From Eubacteriales Family XIII. Incertae Sedis bacterium (GTDB lineage Bacteria > Bacillota_A > Clostridia > Peptostreptococcales > Anaerovoracaceae), in NCBI GenBank assembly GCA_031280075.1, contig JAITHG010000281.1:1-6067 (forward strand): a stretch of DNA of 6,067 nt, read 5' to 3'. The notes beneath the pieces are model-generated. The model searched no databases. It saw nothing but the letters and a program-made list of their open reading frames with translations, and was not told the origin of the DNA. Made by a program: the position numbers and the translations under genes. Below, piece by piece: positions 1-6,021 of the stretch (position 1 is its first letter; each line of letters begins with the position of its first letter).

Positions 1-709
1 CGCCGAGCACGACGACGATGATGGCGATGACCGTATAACTCATGCCGCCCGCGCTGTTGAAGCTCTGGTTCATGCTGATGAGCACGCCCGCAAATGCTGC
101 GAGCATGCCCCCGATGCCGAAGCACAGAGCCATAGTGCGGTTGATCTTCACGCCGAGCATCCGCGCGGCAAACGGATCCTGCGCCGCCGCGCGGATCGCC
201 TTGCCCGTGCGGGTGCGCGAGAGGAAGAGGTTGTACAGGACGCAGATGGCAACTGCCCAGAACAGGATGAACAGGCTGCGCGCCTGGAAGTCCACGGGAC
301 CGATGCGCACCGGGAAGGTCATGAAATTGTAGGTGTTGATCTGCGAGCCCCACTGGAGCCGCATCAGGTTCTGTACGATGAAATAGATGCCGAAGGCGAC
401 GAGGATGGCGTTGCCCTCGAAGGCTCCGATGCCGGGCGACACATCGCGGACGCGTTTGTACAGCGTCCGGTGCAGCAGGAAGCTGATCGCAAACACGACC
501 GGACCTGCCACGATGAGAGCGATCAGAGGGTGAAGCCCAAAGCGCGTCGTGAGCTCCCAGGTCAGGAAGGCCGCGAGGATGATGAACTCGCCGTGCGCGA
601 TGTTCAGGATGCGCGCCACACCGTACTGCGTGGTCAGCCCCATCGAAATCAGCGCATAGACGCTGCCGAACACGCACCCGTTGACAAGGATGGTCAGAAA
701 CAAGGTCAT
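1..709 (-). CDS. livH: LivH-family branched-chain amino acid type ABC transporter permease (3' end cut by window edge)
   Basis: Inner-membrane permease of a LivKHMGF-type uptake ABC transporter. It forms the translocation channel with a LivM-like partner and receives substrate from the binding protein encoded just upstream. The 236 visible residues (start MTLFLTILVNGC) are strongly hydrophobic with several membrane segments. They carry two LivH landmarks: ILNIAHGEFIILAAF at about residues 34-48, matching the family's NFAHGE region, and RAAAQDPFAARMLGV at about 174-188, the cytoplasmic EAA-like loop that contacts the ATPases. This loop is followed by the family-typical Gly/Ala-rich segment FGIGGMLAAFAGVL. 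LivH proteins are usually 290-310 residues, so about 60 are missing past base 1. The ATG at 709 is the only possible start, because an in-frame TAA lies at 730-728. An AAGGAG at 724-729 precedes it with a long 14-nt spacing. The gene is 66 nt after the binding-protein gene and probably in the same operon. The family is sure; the exact substrate is not. Confidence 0.92.
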   Translation of the reverse strand, partial: MTLFLTILVNGCVFGSVYALISMGLTTQYGVARILNIAHGEFIILAAFLTWELTTRFGLHPLIALIVAGPVVFAISFLLHRTLYKRVRDVSPGIGAFEGNAILVAFGIYFIVQNLMRLQWGSQINTYNFMTFPVRIGPVDFQARSLFILFWAVAICVLYNLFLSRTRTGKAIRAAAQDPFAARMLGVKINRTMALCFGIGGMLAAFAGVLISMNQSFNSAGGMSYTVIAIIVVVLG

Positions 710-734
710 GGCTCTTTTGCTTTCTCCTTATATA

Positions 735-763
735 CGTCCGGCACACACGGGGTGCGCCGGACG
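735..763 (-). promoter_or_regulatory. Intercistronic hairpin between binding-protein and permease genes
   Basis: Bases 735-742 (CGTCCGGC) and 756-763 (GCCGGACG) are perfect reverse complements, giving an 8-bp GC-rich stem with a 13-nt loop. It lies 12 nt beyond the binding-protein stop codon and just before the permease ribosome site. No T-run follows the stem on the minus strand (the next bases are TATATAAGG), so it is not a standard intrinsic terminator. In other solute-binding-protein operons, such as malE-malF, hairpins here stabilise the upstream message and lower expression of the permease. That role is inferred by analogy. Confidence 0.5.
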
Positions 764-775
764 CGGATGAAACCG

Positions 776-2149
776 TTATTTCTTTGGCCAGGCGGGTTTC
801 GGCACGATCGGCTCGGCCGTGCGCCTGTCGCCGACATCGATGACCTCGAAGATGCCTTTCTGCCACTGGGCCACATTGCCGAGGTAGCAGTCTGCCGCGA
901 GCATATTGTTCTCAAACCACGTGTCGCCCAGGACGGTCTGGAAGTGGTTGTCCTTCACATAGTCCACGAGCTTCGTGTTGTCGATGATGCCATCGGCATT
1001 GAGTGCCCCGGCGTTCTCGACCGCCTGCTGCATGATGTCTACGACTGCCTGGTAGCAGGTGTGCCCCCACCAGTCCTGATAGACGATCTTGTCGCCCGCA
1101 TCCGGGTTGTTCAGCAGGTTCAGCCCGTCCGGGCCGTAGTACGCCTTGAATTTTTCGCTGAAGGCCTTTGCCTCCGGGCTGCTCTTCTCGTTCCAGGCAC
1201 CCCATGCCATCATGCCTTCGACCATGTCGTCAGGCGCGATGCCGCTTTCACCGGCGAGCGCCGCCTTGATGAAGTCGAACGAGCCGCCTGAGCCCATGAG
1301 GTAGACTTCGGGGTTGTAGTCGAGGGAGATGGATGTGGCCGCGAGCGGGATGCCTTGGTCTGGATAGGTGAAGGTCAGGAAGGCCTGTGCCTTCGATGCC
1401 TTGGCATCATTGATGATCGCACCGAAGTCGATGGTGGAAGGATCAGCGGGGACTGCCTTTTCCCCCAGGAGCTCGATGCCCGCTGCAGAGAAAGCGTCCT
1501 GCGCAGCCTGGAAGTATTCTGTACCGTGCTGATCCTCGATATAGACGATGTAGGCAGACTTGATGCCTTGCTCCTTGAAGATCTCGACGAGGGCGGGAAC
1601 CTGCGTGGCTGCGAAGTTCAGGCAGGAGAAGAAGTTCGGGCAGGCTTCGATGGACTTCTCAAGCTCCTTTGCGCCGCCTTCGCCTGCGATCAGCAAGTAG
1701 CCGTAACGCTGCGCGACCTGGGCGGCCGCGAACAGGAATGCCGTGCTGACAGGCGGGAGCAGCAAGTCCACCTTGTCCTCGGTGCAGAGCTTCTCGTACA
1801 GCCCCGTCATCGTCTGCAAATCGGATTTGTCGTCGTAGATCAGCAGCTCGACGGGCAGTTTCTTGTCGAGCTCCTTGACGTACAGCCCGCCGTCCTTGTT
1901 GATTTCGTCCGCCCACATGCGGTAGAGCGGTCCCATGGCGGTCTGGTCGAAGATGGCAAACACGCCGGACTGGGAGCGCACGCCCCCGATGACGATCTTG
2001 GTCTTCTCGCCCGTATCCCCGCCGTTTGCATCCGGCGAGTCAGTAGTGCCGTTCGACCCTCCGGCATCTCCGCCCCCACCGCATCCGGCGAGGATGGCTG
2101 TCAGCGCCAAGATGACGACTGTGACAAATGCAATAATCCGTTTCTTCAT
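776..2149 (-). CDS. ABC transporter substrate-binding lipoprotein, LivK/Peripla_BP_6 type
   Basis: Extracytoplasmic receptor that binds a small solute and passes it to the LivH-type permease. The 457-residue protein has a lipoprotein signal: MKKR, a hydrophobic core, then lipobox L20-A21-G22-C23, with Cys23 the predicted lipidation site. A Gly/Ser/Asp-rich tether (about 24-49) follows. The first lobe opens with KIVIGGVRSQSG (51-62), equivalent to the family's IKIG...PLSG strand and loop. Next come the DEINKDGGL helix end and a YDDKSD segment, typical of type I periplasmic binding folds. W360-W361 lie in the later lobe. The protein is longer than classical LivK (about 370 residues), so the ligand may be an amino acid, amide or another small polar compound. 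The start is the ATG at 2149, with AGGAGG 7 nt upstream and the lipoprotein signal directly after. A longer reading from a GTG at 2251 would bury the signal peptide. It is the first gene of the operon; the specific substrate cannot be read from sequence. Confidence 0.93.
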   Translation of the reverse strand: MKKRIIAFVTVVILALTAILAGCGGGGDAGGSNGTTDSPDANGGDTGEKTKIVIGGVRSQSGVFAIFDQTAMGPLYRMWADEINKDGGLYVKELDKKLPVELLIYDDKSDLQTMTGLYEKLCTEDKVDLLLPPVSTAFLFAAAQVAQRYGYLLIAGEGGAKELEKSIEACPNFFSCLNFAATQVPALVEIFKEQGIKSAYIVYIEDQHGTEYFQAAQDAFSAAGIELLGEKAVPADPSTIDFGAIINDAKASKAQAFLTFTYPDQGIPLAATSISLDYNPEVYLMGSGGSFDFIKAALAGESGIAPDDMVEGMMAWGAWNEKSSPEAKAFSEKFKAYYGPDGLNLLNNPDAGDKIVYQDWWGHTCYQAVVDIMQQAVENAGALNADGIIDNTKLVDYVKDNHFQTVLGDTWFENNMLAADCYLGNVAQWQKGIFEVIDVGDRRTAEPIVPKPAWPKK

Positions 2150-2306
2150 TGGCTTTCCTCCTAATAGACAGTTACAGTTGATGACCCCGTCGCCTTCGTC
2201 GCCCGTTTCCTTCCTTCCCTGGGCCTGTTTCGCACCGTCCCATCGCCTCACTCGGCAGGACTCTAATGTAGCGCAATTTATTCAAGTGCCTTTCTGCAAT
2301 CTGTAC
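2150..2306 (-). other. GC-rich 5' leader of the transporter operon
   Basis: If transcription starts about 7 nt past the proposed -10 box, the binding-protein mRNA has a leader of about 157 nt. Its middle (about 2180-2265) is GC-rich, unlike the AT-rich DNA next to it. It can form short hairpins: 2237-2240 with 2258-2261, continued by 2244-2247 with 2254-2257 (one GU pair) after a 3-nt bulge, and 2201-2204 with 2221-2224. It also holds tandem repeats: CGTCGCC at 2188-2194 and 2197-2203, ACAGTT twice at 2168-2179, and TTCC three times at 2207-2218. I do not recognise a T-box, glycine, lysine, SAM, TPP, FMN or guanidine riboswitch consensus. It may be a regulatory leader of unknown type or just untranslated sequence. 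Confidence 0.35.
2157..2162 (-). promoter_or_regulatory. Ribosome binding site of the binding-protein gene
   Basis: The minus strand reads AGGAGG, a perfect match to the anti-Shine-Dalgarno sequence, 7 nt before the ATG at 2149. It fixes that ATG as the start over the in-frame GTG at 2251, which has no comparable site. Confidence 0.85.
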
Positions 2307-2312
2307 AAAGCA

Positions 2313-2341
2313 ATCATACATTCCTACATTGGAACTTGCAA
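2313..2341 (-). promoter_or_regulatory. Candidate sigma-70/sigma-A promoter of the transporter operon
   Basis: On the minus strand, TTGCAA (2336-2341) is separated by exactly 17 nt from TATGAT (2313-2318). The -10 box matches TATAAT at five of six positions and the -35 box begins with the conserved TTG. Transcription would begin near 2306. The DNA just upstream on this strand is a run of T-tracts (2343-2385), resembling an UP element that could contact the RNA polymerase alpha subunits. This is the best-scoring pair I could find by eye in this intergenic region. Confidence 0.6.
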
Positions 2342-2500
2342 CAAAAACCGATAAATAAAAACAAAATCATAAAAAAACACAAAAACTGGCAGGAAGTACG
2401 TTAAAATAATCATAAAATTCAATAACGAAATGTGTACATTTTTTCTCAAAATTACACGCGACCGACAAGAGCAGAAAACTTTTTTTGGCGTTTTTTCAAA
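2341..2500. other. AT-rich core of the divergent intergenic region with phased A/T-tracts
   Basis: By hand count, bases 2341-2520 hold 54 G or C in 180 (30%), far below the flanking genes. A-tracts are centred near 2345, 2354, 2364, 2374 and 2383, about 9-10.5 bp apart and so close to one helical turn. A-tracts at about 2404 and 2415 and T-tracts centred near 2483 and 2493 repeat the spacing. Phased A-tracts bend DNA. The region separates the two divergent promoters. CGTTA (2399-2403) and TAACG (2423-2427) form a widely spaced inverted pair, a weak operator candidate. No gene is supported here: the minus-strand reading at 2324-2608 is Phe/Leu-rich only because of the T-runs and lacks a ribosome site. 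Confidence 0.55.
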
Positions 2501-2506
2501 TGAGGC

Positions 2507-2535
2507 TTGCAGTAAGGAAAATTTGAGAGTAATAT
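2507..2535 (+). promoter_or_regulatory. Candidate promoter of the hybrid histidine kinase gene
   Basis: TTGCAG (2507-2512) is followed after 17 nt by TAATAT (2530-2535), a reasonable -35/-10 pair for the housekeeping sigma factor. An overlapping TATAAA at 2533-2538 is a closer -10 match but has a 20-nt spacer. Transcription would start near 2542, giving a leader of roughly 78 nt. T-runs at 2480-2486 and 2491-2496 lie directly upstream and could act as an UP element. Confidence 0.5.
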
Positions 2536-2550
2536 AAAGACAACGAAAGA

Positions 2551-2569
2551 GCGTTTGTTCACAGAACGC
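2551..2569 (+). other. Small stem-loop in the kinase mRNA leader
   Basis: GCGTT (2551-2555) pairs with AACGC (2565-2569), extendable by a U-G pair to leave a 7-nt loop. A competing fold pairs GTTC (2557-2560) with GAAC (2564-2567). A second weak stem, GACTG (2575-2579) with CAGTC (2597-2601), lies before the ribosome site. These are short stems that could occur by chance, and no known riboswitch consensus is seen. Confidence 0.25.
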
Positions 2570-2608
2570 GTGATGACTGGTCGTGGTGGGGCGCGTCAGT
2601 CGGAACAT

Positions 2609-2615
2609 AGGGGGG
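2609..2615 (+). promoter_or_regulatory. G-rich ribosome binding site of the kinase gene
   Basis: AGGGGGG lies only 4 nt before the ATG at 2620. It is an imperfect, closely spaced Shine-Dalgarno sequence, in contrast to the perfect AGGAGG of the divergent gene. This may mean weaker translation, as is usual for sensor kinases. It supports the ATG at 2620 as the start; the first transmembrane helix begins immediately after it. Confidence 0.6.
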
Positions 2616-2619
2616 ATAT

Positions 2620-5592
2620 ATGAGCAGTTTTGTCCTGTTTCTGTTGTTGCTATGCATCGACATCATTATTGTATACAAGCTATTCAGTGCCTGGTTCACT
2701 GGATCGCGCGATGGACTGCAGAAAGCGATGTTCGCCTTCGGGGCTTCGGTCGCCCTGTGGGTCCTCATGAGCATGGTCTACGTGCTCATGGCTGACCGCT
2801 ACTCACCGTTTTTCTACGACCTTCGCGTGTCGATGCAGACCGTGACCATCGCCACCGCCTTCATCTTTGGGCATACGCTAAACCGGGATATCCCGGTGGT
2901 GCGATCCCGCGCAGTCGTCTATGTACTGGGCGGCATCTCCCTGCTCGACCTTGTTCTGATCTTCACAAACCAGATGCACGGACTGTACTTCCGGGCATAC
3001 CACTATCCGCGAGCGGAGCTGACAGAGCTGTTCTGGCTGCGTTACATCATCCTACTCGCTGTCTGGTTCGCCGCCATCCTGCTGGTGTACCGCGCCCTTT
3101 CGCGGGGGCTTGCCCTCCCCCGTAAAGTGACGCTCGTGATCGGGCTGCTCCTGCCCATCGTGATCAGCTTCCTCTTTACGACGGAGTGGTATTTTCCGTT
3201 CGGGCTGCGGCACGACTTCGTGCCGTTCGGCTTCTTTGCCATGTTCCTGGTCGTCGCGATCGTTGCGGATCCTGCCCGTTCCTTCCATATCCTGAGCCAG
3301 GGGCAGGCGAGGATCACGGACATGTTCAAAGGCTTCTACCTCATCATCGACACGAAGGGCAAGATGATTGCGACCAACCTGATCTCAGGGGACTTTCCTG
3401 TGACGTTCAAGACGACGAAGCTGCGTGGCGAATACAGCGAGGTGGTGTCACTCCAGCAGCTCGTAGAAGGCATCCTCGCGCAGCTCGACGGGGAGCCGAC
3501 CGGCTTTGCGGATGAGATCATGCGGCTGGGGGACGAGCCGCTCAGCGGGGAGTTCACGGTGCGCTCCGACAAGGACGATCGGTTCTACACCTTTACGGCG
3601 GATCGAAATGCGCTGAAGAACCGATACGGGCATACGACGGGCTATTCTTTCCTGCTCTACGACGTGACGCAGTACCGCGAGATGATCCGCCAGATCGACC
3701 AGCAAAACCAGCACCTAGTAGAATTGCGCGAGGAGGCGGAGTCCGCCTCGAGGGCGAAGAGCGAGTTCCTGGCGAACATGAGCCATGAGATGCGCACGCC
3801 GCTCAACGCCATCATCGGTCTGTCCGAGCTGCTGCTCGACCGAAACGAGCTGGACGAGGATGACTCGCGCGACCTCGCGAAGATCTACAGCTCGGGCATG
3901 AACCTGCTGAGCCTGCTCAACGACATCCTCGACATCTCCAAGATCGAGGCAGGCAAGATGGAGATCCACGAGCGCAGGTACGACACCACGAGCCTGATCA
4001 ACGATACGATGAACCTGAACCGCGTGCGCATCGGATCCAATCCAATCCAGTTCATACTCGACGTGAGCGCAGACCTGCACCTCAACCTCTTCGGTGACGA
4101 ACTGCGCGTCAAGCAGGTTCTGAACAACCTGTTGTCGAATGCCATCAAGTACACGAGGCGCGGCAGCGTGACCTGGCGGATCTGGTCGCAGCGTACAGAG
4201 GAAGGCATCCGCCTTTACAGCTCCATCGCGGACACGGGGATCGGCATCAAGGAAGAAGACATGGGGAAGCTGTTTGGGCAATACGACCGCGTCAGCATGC
4301 CGGGGGGCAGCAAGATCGAGGGGACGGGGCTGGGGCTTTCGATCACGCGCAGGCTCGTGCAGATGATGGGCGGGGTGATCGAGGTGCATAGCGAATTCGG
4401 CAAAGGTTCCACCTTCACGTTCTACGTGCTGCAAACGTACGTGGACGACACGCGCATCGGGAACACGATCGCCGACAATCTAAAAAATGCGGACTACATC
4501 ATCAAGAAACATGACCGCAGCAAGCACATCGTCCGGGCGAACATGCCCTATGCCCGCATCCTGGTCGTGGACGACGTGCCGACCAACCTGGATGTCGCGA
4601 AGGGGATGATGCGAGGATACGGCATGACCATCGACACGGCGACCTCGGGGCAGGAGGCGATCGATATGCTCCAGATGCCCGACGTGCATTACGATGCGGT
4701 CTTCATGGATCACATGATGCCGGAGATGGACGGGATCGAGGCGCTGGAGCGCATCCGCGCCCTCGAGTCGCCCGCCTGGGCGAAGGACATCCCCATCATC
4801 GCCCTGACGGCGAATGCCCTGGTAGGCAGCCAGAAGATGTTCCTCGAGAGAGGGTTCCAGGACTTTCTTTCAAAACCTATCGATGTCATCCGTCTGAACA
4901 ATGTCTTAGGGCGCTGGGTGCGGGACAAGGAGAAGGAGAGTGCCTGCCTCGCGCTCGGGCTCGGGAGCAAAGATTCGGAGGAGACGGAGGAGACCACCGC
5001 CTTCCGCAGGGCATTCGGCTCCTGCCCCATCGACACCGAGCGCGGTCTGGAGCAGTTTGGCAAGGTCTCCGCCTTCCGGCAGGTCATCGAGTCCTACACG
5101 AAACATACGCCGGACTTGCTGGAGATGTGCCTCACGCCGACCGTCGACAACCTCGCCAGCTATGCTGTCACGGTGCACGGCATCAAGGGGAGCAGCTACG
5201 GCATCTTCGCGCGGAAGGTCGGCAAGGCGGCGGAGGAACTTGAGCACAAGGCGAAGGCAGGCGATTTTGTCTATATCCTGACCAACAATGCCTCCTTCAT
5301 CGAGCAGGTGCGCGCGCTGATCGTCTCCCTGCAGGAGGCGCTCTCCTGGTCCGAAGGGGACAAGCCGCAGAAGGACACGGTGGACAGGGGACTCGCCCAG
5401 CGCCTCATCGAAGCCTGCCGACGTTTTGACGTGGACAGTGTGGACGAGGCGGTGGAAGAGATCGCCACCTTCTCCTACCGGGACGCGCCCGACCTTTCCG
5501 GGCAGCTAAAACAGCTTGCGCTGACCAGCGATTTTCCGGGCATCGCCGCGCGCATGGAGGCGTACTGCGAGACAGACTGCGAAGCAAGCTGA
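2620..5592 (+). CDS. Membrane hybrid sensor histidine kinase: 7TM, PAS-like, HisKA, HATPase, REC, HPt
   Basis: 990-residue phosphorelay sensor kinase. Seven hydrophobic segments (about 4-22, 36-57, 70-87, 98-116, 139-159, 169-187, 200-216), with [11 protein letters not shown] after the fourth, resemble the HisKA_7TM sensor family. A PAS-like region (about 233-350, starting [15 protein letters not shown]) and a coiled-coil signalling helix (352-380) follow. HisKA has phospho-acceptor His389 in [10 protein letters not shown]. The ATPase has the N-box (502-511, [10 protein letters not shown]), G1 box D538-T-G-I-G and G2 box G568-TGLGLS; its F-box reads FGQYDR. REC (about 645-765) has acidic pair D651-D652, phospho-acceptor D697 in [12 protein letters not shown]730 and K752. 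After an acidic linker comes HPt (about 803-908) with His853 in [10 protein letters not shown]. Residues 925-985 form an extra helical tail. All catalytic residues are present, so a full His389 to Asp697 to His853 relay is expected, with a separate response regulator as output; none is in the window. It is divergent from the ABC operon. The signal sensed is unknown. Confidence 0.96.
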   Translation: MSSFVLFLLLLCIDIIIVYKLFSAWFTGSRDGLQKAMFAFGASVALWVLMSMVYVLMADRYSPFFYDLRVSMQTVTIATAFIFGHTLNRDIPVVRSRAVVYVLGGISLLDLVLIFTNQMHGLYFRAYHYPRAELTELFWLRYIILLAVWFAAILLVYRALSRGLALPRKVTLVIGLLLPIVISFLFTTEWYFPFGLRHDFVPFGFFAMFLVVAIVADPARSFHILSQGQARITDMFKGFYLIIDTKGKMIATNLISGDFPVTFKTTKLRGEYSEVVSLQQLVEGILAQLDGEPTGFADEIMRLGDEPLSGEFTVRSDKDDRFYTFTADRNALKNRYGHTTGYSFLLYDVTQYREMIRQIDQQNQHLVELREEAESASRAKSEFLANMSHEMRTPLNAIIGLSELLLDRNELDEDDSRDLAKIYSSGMNLLSLLNDILDISKIEAGKMEIHERRYDTTSLINDTMNLNRVRIGSNPIQFILDVSADLHLNLFGDELRVKQVLNNLLSNAIKYTRRGSVTWRIWSQRTEEGIRLYSSIADTGIGIKEEDMGKLFGQYDRVSMPGGSKIEGTGLGLSITRRLVQMMGGVIEVHSEFGKGSTFTFYVLQTYVDDTRIGNTIADNLKNADYIIKKHDRSKHIVRANMPYARILVVDDVPTNLDVAKGMMRGYGMTIDTATSGQEAIDMLQMPDVHYDAVFMDHMMPEMDGIEALERIRALESPAWAKDIPIIALTANALVGSQKMFLERGFQDFLSKPIDVIRLNNVLGRWVRDKEKESACLALGLGSKDSEETEETTAFRRAFGSCPIDTERGLEQFGKVSAFRQVIESYTKHTPDLLEMCLTPTVDNLASYAVTVHGIKGSSYGIFARKVGKAAEELEHKAKAGDFVYILTNNASFIEQVRALIVSLQEALSWSEGDKPQKDTVDRGLAQRLIEACRRFDVDSVDEAVEEIATFSYRDAPDLSGQLKQLALTSDFPGIAARMEAYCETDCEAS

Positions 5593-5593
5593 C

Positions 5594-5611
5594 GGTGGGT
5601 CATTGCCCACC
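5594..5611. terminator. Compact hairpin between converging genes, possible bidirectional terminator
   Basis: GGTGGG (5594-5599) pairs perfectly with CCCACC (5606-5611) around a 6-nt loop. The stem starts 2 nt after the kinase stop codon and overlaps the last codons and stop of the converging YxeA-like gene. No T-run follows on either strand, so it is not a classic intrinsic terminator. It could block 3' exonuclease or assist factor-dependent termination in both directions. The stem is short, so chance is possible. Confidence 0.35.
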
Positions 5612-6019
5612 CTCGATCCGTTCCAGCACTTTGGCAGGGACGCTGTCCTTGCCGACGGTGTTCCAGTTCGTCACGATCGTCTTGCTCGCCTTGACGCGCA
5701 GGAATGCGCCCGGAAGGGGCAGCTCGCGCTCGGCGGCAAGCCCGCTGCCGGGGGCGTAGACGTTGAACGAGACCTCGCGGGATTCGCCTGCTTCATTGTA
5801 GACGGTCAGCGTGTATTCCTTGCCCATACCCATCTGCTCTCCGTCGTCCGCGTACATCGGTACGGGGGTCGCGTCGAAGTCGAGTGGCACCATTGTGTAA
5901 TAGTCCGTGCCGACATAGCGGTCATTGTAGTACTGCCGTCCGAGCACGAAGAGCACGGCGGCCAGCGCGACGACGACGACGAGGACGATGACGAGAGGTG
6001 TGCGTTTTTTGGTTCTCAT
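5600..6019 (-). CDS. YxeA family (DUF1093) membrane-anchored extracytoplasmic protein
   Basis: 139-residue protein of unknown biochemical function. A basic N-terminus (MRTKKR) precedes one hydrophobic helix (about 8-27) with no lipobox Cys, so it is probably a signal anchor with the rest outside the membrane. The exported part fits the YxeA/DUF1093 pattern: YYTMVPLD (40-47), KEYTLTVYNEAGESREVSF (67-85), a hydrophobic PLPGAFLRVK (101-110), VTNWNTVGKDSVPAKVLERI (116-135). The length is typical for the family. I chose the ATG at 6019 because GGAG (6028-6031) lies 8 nt before it; the in-frame TTG at 6025 would be only about 3 nt from that site. It starts 2 nt after the stop of an upstream minus-strand gene, so it is probably translationally coupled. 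In B. subtilis, yxeA follows the yxdJKLM peptide-sensing and ABC transporter genes. The family call rests on pattern memory, not a search. Confidence 0.75.
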   Translation of the reverse strand: MRTKKRTPLVIVLVVVVALAAVLFVLGRQYYNDRYVGTDYYTMVPLDFDATPVPMYADDGEQMGMGKEYTLTVYNEAGESREVSFNVYAPGSGLAAERELPLPGAFLRVKASKTIVTNWNTVGKDSVPAKVLERIEGGQ

Positions 6020-6021
6020 GT

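Noticed and set aside
470..1291. Long plus-strand open frame of 273 codons opposite the permease and binding-protein genes
   Set aside because: It spans two well-supported minus-strand genes and their hairpin, is rich in Arg, His and Asp as expected for an antisense shadow in GC-rich DNA, and shows no family motif.
1355..2164. Plus-strand open frame of 269 codons antisense to the binding-protein gene
   Set aside because: The composition mirrors the opposite strand, there is no recognisable domain, and the minus-strand lipoprotein is unambiguous.
2172..2243. Possible 23-codon leader peptide (starts MGRCETGPGK) upstream of the transporter operon
   Set aside because: GAGG is only 2 nt from the ATG, and the peptide is Arg/Gly-rich with no run of Leu, Ile or Val codons, so there is no case for amino-acid attenuation.
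2150..2251. N-terminal extension of the binding protein from an in-frame GTG at 2251
   Set aside because: It would place 34 polar residues before a textbook lipoprotein signal peptide and ignore the perfect AGGAGG 7 nt before the ATG at 2149.
2270..2295. Possible sigma-54 promoter (GGCAC followed by TTGC on the minus strand)
   Set aside because: The GG and GC elements are 14 nt apart instead of the required 10, and the kinase core plus REC/HPt does not include a sigma-54 activator domain.
2324..2608. Minus-strand 94-codon frame in the intergenic region, hydrophobic and Phe-rich
   Set aside because: The Phe/Leu content comes from T-runs; there is no Shine-Dalgarno site before the ATG at 2608, and it would overlap both proposed promoters.
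2150..2619. T-box or known amino-acid riboswitch in the leaders of either divergent gene
   Set aside because: No T-box sequence (AGGGTGGNACCGCG type) and no glycine, lysine, SAM or TPP core motif could be found on either strand.
3715..4434. Minus-strand open frame of 239 codons within the kinase HisKA/HATPase region
   Set aside because: It lies opposite the most conserved kinase motifs. The open frame is a by-product of GC-rich codon use, with His/Val/Asp-heavy composition and no motif.
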